DNA from: Mauremys mutica
Lineage: Eukaryota > Chordata > Testudines > Geoemydidae
Direction: 5' to 3'
Length of the DNA stretch: 64,000 nucleotides
Assembly: GCF_020497125.1 (NCBI RefSeq)
Contig: NC_059079.1
Span: 50,665,114 to 50,729,113, forward strand
The position numbers were made by a program, and so were the translations under genes. The notes beneath the pieces were generated by a model. The model saw only the letters and a list, made by a program, of their open reading frames with translations. It was not told the origin of the DNA and did not search any database. Numbering within the stretch: position 1 is the first letter of the stretch; each line of letters opens with the position of its first letter. This document shows, piece after piece, positions 59,330 to 64,000 of the stretch.

Positions 59330-60166
59330 ATAAGCAGCAATCCTTACTATTTCAGTTTCTCCCATTAAAAGAGACCTAACCCTCAAGAAAATGCATTTCA
59401 AAGGGTGACTGAACTATAAAAGACGGGCAAAAACACTCCAAGTTCTCTCTCCTTATCCAGTTCTTACTATTTCACCTAAGATGGCAAAAGAAACAACCGT
59501 TGGACTTTGGGAGCAGATCCCGACCTGAAACTTGGTCAGCAATGTTACCAGGAACCAGTAGTAAGAATTTCACCTTAAAACAAGTCTAGTATGTTAAGTT
59601 TAGTATCAAGATTTGTTTTATCTTTATTTCTGTTGTAACCATTTCTGATTTTAATGCCTTACATTTGTACTCACTTAAAACCTCTCTCCTTGTAGTTAAA
59701 TAAACTAGTTTTACTCTTTAATTAAAAACGAATCCTGTGCTGTCTTTAAACTGAACTGGGTGGGTAATTCTATTTATGGTAGCAAACTGTTGTATATTGA
59801 TCCCCGTAAAGGGACAATAGACCTAATATAGCTGGACTGTCCAGAAGAGAGATGGACAGTGAAGAATACACTTTTCTGGAGGAAAAGCCAGGACTGGAAA
59901 TGTGTTCGGGTCACCATGCAAGTCGTAACCAAGGCTGCTAGAAGCCAGAGTGTGGCTGGTATTTGCTAAGAGGCTGCTGGGGTCAGAATTGCTGCACCAG
60001 TGCTGTGGCTATACACAGACACTCAGAGTATGACCTGCATGATGTTTGGCTGATTGTAAGAAGCCCATGTTGGGATCTACAGCAGCGAAACATCGTGAGG
60101 CACCTCAGGTTGCAGGGCAGGCATGACATAGCCCCTCACTGGTCTGACTTGCACCTCGGAATGTCA
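59330..60166 (+). mobile_element. LTR-like repeat, family B, copy 2
   Basis: A TATA-like CTATAAAAGAC is near 59416, AATAAACTAG is near 59701, and the end is ...CTTGCACCTCGGAATGTCA. Co-linear with the distal half of 53641-54996 but clearly more diverged. Confidence 0.6.
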
Positions 60167-61548
60167 TTTACCTACCTAATCCCACACTCTCCAGTGTCAT
60201 TTTGAGGATTTTGAACTAATGGCAAACCTAAAGTGCAACTCAGGTGGAATTGCCAAATGTTGTTTGGATTCAGGTCAAATTCAATGTAAACCCACCAAAA
60301 GTTTACAGAAAGTGTATCTATATAGGCCCAAGTTTGTAATATGTGCTTTGTCTGGTTTTACTAGTAAAAGTCTCATACTGCGCTAGTGACTGCCCATCCG
60401 AGAAGTTACTCTGCATTAGAAACTAGAAGCAACAGAGACAATTGCAGTAGATGTACATATGCAACCACTGAACAGAAAGAGGTCTATACATCCTGACTAT
60501 CTTAAATTATAGCAAGGAGGGATGGAGAGTATTAGAGATGAGCAAAATAAATAAATAAATAAAAATGTTGACAATTAGAAAGAAAGAAAATGGGATATCT
60601 TCTGAATCAAATGTAGCACAGATATTGTTCTATCCATTGGTATAATTATAGATAAAAAGAAATTAAGGCAGCACACGTAGTTTACACGTTCTTTCCAGGG
60701 AGCAGATTTTGTTCAAACAAATCTTCTATAAACTTTATAAAAAACCTATTTTAAGGAGGCGGGAAGGTGGGGGCCCACCAAAAGACAATGCAACAGAGAA
60801 ACTGATATTTTTTTCAAGTTTTTATTTAAAAACTTGATGGTGAGAGTAAAACATTACTTTTTGTTTTGTTTATATCTTTTAGAAAGTCTGTGCAGTTATT
60901 TGTATTGTTAATTATTATTGCAAGCCAACACTTTACTTACTAAAAATAAATAAATAAATCAGCACTGCTTGCAATAAGTGTCTGCTGCACAGGATCGCTA
61001 GTAAGAAACTTAACTTTATTTCCTGGTCTCCATCACCTGATTCAGTTGTGATTTACAATGGTTAATATTTTGTCACCTCAGAGGCAATTTCCTCTGACTC
61101 TAGTGGTCACAGTTACACTGCTTACATGCAGGGCTAATCTTCAGCTCATGTTTCATGTTTGGTTGCAGTGTTATATAGGGCTCAACTATGAGTTCAGCTT
61201 CATGCCGGACAGTGGCATAAAGGGGTGTAAGGAGCCTCCTTACTCCGCTATGATGGCCATCAGCATTGCCAGAACCTGTGCAGGAGGATTTGGCAAATAC
61301 TAACTGTTCTTCACCCTCATTCCATTCAGATAAGTGGGGTCTCCTTGTCCCTGTCCCTCCCCTGGCCCCAGCAATGCCTGCATGGAGTGTAGATCAAACG
61401 AAACCAGGAAAAGGACTATCACTTTTCCACCAGGATCAGTGGGAAAATAGGGGTATAACTGTGTGTCACAATTCAGTCCCTGCTGCAGCCCTTACAGGGG
61501 TGGGTTGAAAGATGCCACCCCAGCTTGTAGAGCTTCAGCCTGTGAGGT
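60167..61548. other. Unassigned; (AAAT)n microsatellites
   Basis: AAAT arrays lie at about 60547-60566 and 60944-60959. No gene recognised. Confidence 0.5.
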
Positions 61549-62748
61549 TACGTCTACATGAGAATAAACGCCCCGGGGCATGGCCTCAGCTGGTCTGGGT
61601 CACCTGACTCAGACTCGCAGGGCTCAGGCTGTGGGGCTAAAAATTGCTGTGAAGCGTTCAGACTTAGGCTCACAGGGTCCCAGAGATTGGACTCCAGTCT
61701 GATCCTGAATTTCTACACAGCAATTTTTAGGCCCCAAAGCTAAGGTTGCCAACACTCCCAGACTGGCCAGGAGTTTCCCGGAATGAGCTTCAATCTCTCA
61801 GTGACTATTAAAGGCAATCCAGGAGATTTTAATAGGCCAAAGTCCGGTCTGTGGCACAGCAGGGCTAAGGCAGGCTCCTTGCCTGCCCTGGCTCTGTGTA
61901 GCTCATGGAAGCAGCCAACATGTTCAGCTTCTAGGTGCAGGGGCAGCCAGGGAGTCTTTGTGCACTGCCCCCAGCCAGAGCACTGACTCCACGGCTCACA
62001 TTGGCCGGGAACCACAGCCCATGGGAGCTTCGAGGGTGGTGCCTGCAGGCAGGGGCAGTGTGCAGAGCCACCTGGCCATCCCCGAGCCTAGGAGCCAGAC
62101 ATGCCGGTCGCTGTTGGCACCTGAACCCCTCACCCCCTCCTGGACCCCAACCTCCTGCCCCAGCCCTGAGACCCCTCCCACACCCAAACTCTCTCCCAGA
62201 ACCCACCCCCCAAACTCCTGCTCTAGCCCTGAGCCCCCTCCCATACCCAAACTTCCTCCTGGAGCCTACAACCTGCACCCCCTCCTGCACCCCAAACACT
62301 TGCCTCAGCCCTGAGTGCCTTCCCTCACCCAAACTCCCTTGCTGAGCCTGCACCCCACACCCTCTCCTGCACCACTACCCCTTACCTCAGCTCTGATCCC
62401 CCTCCCACTACCAAACTCCCTCCCACACCCCTTGACTCTACCCCCATCCCAGAGTCCACACCCCCTTCTGCACCCCAACTCCATTCCCCTGCCCAGTGAA
62501 AGTGAGTGAGGGTGGGGGAGAGCAAGCAACAGAGGGCGAGGGGATGGAGTGTATGGAGGCGGGGCCTCGGAGAAGGGGCTGGGCAGGGGTATGACCTCCG
62601 GGCGAGGCAAGGGTGTTTGGGTTTGTGCGATTAGACAGTTGGCAACCGTACCCTGGCCCATCACTGGGGCCAGGGCCCGAGCCCCATGAGCCCAAATTGG
62701 CTGATCTGGGCTAGCCACAGGATGTTTTATCCCCATGTAAACATATGG
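61549..62748. mobile_element. MITE split by a nested transposon
   Basis: The left part (61549-61742) begins CGTCTACATGAGAATAAACG. The right part (62649-62748) ends, reverse complemented, ATGTTTACATGGGGATAAAAC. The halves rejoin in a palindromic MITE rich in 'gggctcaggctgtggggctaaaaattgctg'. Confidence 0.75.
61741..62650. mobile_element. 906-bp GC-rich DNA transposon (TA target), nested in the MITE
   Basis: Element 61743-62648, flanked by TA. Ends are AGGTTGCCAACACTCCC and, reverse complemented, CGGTTGCCAACTGTCTAATC. The interior has a C-rich minisatellite (about 62120-62480). There is no transposase. Open frames of up to 195 codons are stop-poor GC-rich artefacts. Confidence 0.75.
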
Positions 62749-63125
62749 TAAATTACTGGGTCCCTCTTGGGAGATCCAGAATGTCTCATTAGCATCAAAT
62801 CTTATTGACATCAGTGGACACTCTGCACCCCTCAAGAATGTATTCTGCTGCCTATAGGATTGGGACCTTAAACAGTAAATTCCTTGAGACAAGAACTATG
62901 TCTTCCTTTATGTTTCTCCAGTGCTGAGATGATACATGATAACAAAACACCCTGATACTCAGGACTGTGCCTTAATACCTCACACTCGTCTTCAGTAAGT
63001 AAATTAGTAAAGAAACTGAGTCCAACTGTTAGCTTTAACAGAGTTATTTCAGATAAGGGGAATAAAAGTTTTTAAAATTCTTTTAAAAATTATGGGGTAT
63101 TATCTATTTAATCACACTGGTGATA
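62749..63125. other. Unassigned sequence
   Basis: Nothing recognised. Confidence 0.5.
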
Positions 63126-63129
63126 TGAA

Positions 63130-63520
63130 AACAACAAAGTTCATCGCCAAGATCAGAAGGGAACATTGTGATCATCTTCTGGTCTCACCTTGTGGTCTCA
63201 CCTCACCATAGAACTTCCCTGAAAAAAAACATATTTTTTAAAAAAATCCAATCGTGATTTAAAAATTGCCAAGTGATGGAGAATCCATCACGACTATGGG
63301 TAAATTGTTCCAAGATTTAATCACCCTCACTGTTAAGAATTTATGCCTTATTTCCAGTCTGAATTTGTCTAGCTTCCACTTCCAGCTAATGGATTGTGTT
63401 ATACCTCTGTCTGCTAGATTGAAGAGCCTATTATCAAATAGTTTTTCCGCAGGTAGGTACTTACAGACTAATAATCAGTCCTTAACATTCCCTTTGTTAA
63501 GCTAAATTAATCAAACGCTT
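63130..63520 (-). mobile_element. CR1 LINE 3'-end fragment (old), antisense
   Basis: Plus strand: 'agatcagaagggaacattgtgatcatcttctggtc' tail, 'agtgatggagaatccatcacgac', then 'ttgaatttgtctagcttcc'-like sequence. Co-linear with the fragments at 3636 and 46340. Confidence 0.75.
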
Positions 63521-64000
63521 TAAACTTACCTTGGGTAATTGGTGAGTTACCTGAAATGAGAGGTTTTTATGTTTGGTTGTTTTTTTGAAGAGATGGGGGT
63601 CGGGGTTATTATTTTTTGTAACAGTTTACTAAAAGCACTTAAAAAAACATTCACAGCTTCTTGTGTACTCTCCTACATATACAATGACAAAAAAATAAAA
63701 GTACATTTTTTAATAGGGACTATGTGGGGGAAAAATATAAAAACATTCTCTTCCTGGCATAAGGAGAAGTGGGATAGTGTCAGAAATAATTCACTGTGTT
63801 AATTTTCAAGATAACAAGCATTGCAGTACAGTACAAAGGGAGATTGAAATAGATACACAGAAATAAAACAATCAAACAGATTGTACTAGCCATGAGAATG
63901 TTTAATTATGGTAGAAGTAGTCCAGGGCATGATCTCTTAGGAAATAAAAATAATGACTAGACAGAGAAGCCATTTATCTGCAGCACATTATTCCATAATT
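63521..64000. other. Unassigned sequence
   Basis: Nothing recognised to the window end. Confidence 0.5.

Noticed and set aside
61931..62892. Open frames of 136-195 codons on both strands
   Set aside because: Same reason: they cross the C-rich array and the ends of a non-coding DNA transposon.
1..64000. CRISPR arrays, bacterial operons, tRNA or rRNA genes
   Set aside because: None found. The window is clearly vertebrate-type, repeat-dense DNA.

Overview
The window looks like intergenic or deep intronic DNA from a turtle (Testudines); a crocodilian is less likely. Three kinds of evidence point there. CR1 LINE 3' halves occur repeatedly and end in the sauropsid 'rGGGACCtcaggaggTCATCTAGTCC' type of tail. 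The Harbinger family has TTCGAA-rich ends flanked by TTA/TAA. Penelope-like, DIRS-like, hAT and MIR/CORE-SINE relics sit side by side. I found no host protein-coding gene with convincing exons, no tRNA or rRNA gene and no CRISPR. Almost every longer open frame is either transposon-derived or a chance frame in GC-rich repeat DNA.

Layout. 1-12.4 kb: LTR-like repeats (about 960-1601, 2350-3117, 5834-6895), an old CR1 end, MIR relics and a small hAT relic, separated by AT-rich unassigned DNA. 12.4-15.6 kb: an 861-bp hAT-type element with a perfect 8-bp target duplication, followed by a decayed DIRS-type Gag. 16.0-22.3 kb: an antisense CR1, then a complete 4.87-kb Harbinger element holding remnants of both its Myb/SANT-like gene (two exons) and its transposase. 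23-28.3 kb: SINE relics, a Penelope-like GIY-YIG endonuclease, and a jockey-like non-LTR reverse transcriptase abutting it in the opposite direction. 30-34.1 kb: a Harbinger-like MITE, a solo LTR, and a Ty3/gypsy-type element (LTR, Gag, protease) whose Gag is of the PNMA type. 34-45.9 kb: mostly unassigned, with an inverted repeat, a MIR, a second copy of the 5.8-kb LTR family, and an LTR-like repeat carrying a hAT insertion. 46-64 kb: a palindrome-rich MITE, four CR1 copies (one with a micro-hAT inside its 3' UTR), a ~97% identical 0.54-kb direct duplication, a second Penelope lineage, two copies of another LTR family, and one DNA transposon nested in a MITE.

The best candidate for something notable is at 31.6-34.1 kb (minus strand). 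An LTR with a polyadenylation signal is followed by a leader, a PNMA-like Gag with a degenerate zinc knuckle, and the start of a retroviral-type aspartic protease. PNMA genes are known as domesticated Ty3/gypsy Gags; here a PNMA-type Gag still sits in its parental retrotransposon context, although decayed. All protein assignments come from reading translations by eye; no database search was possible.
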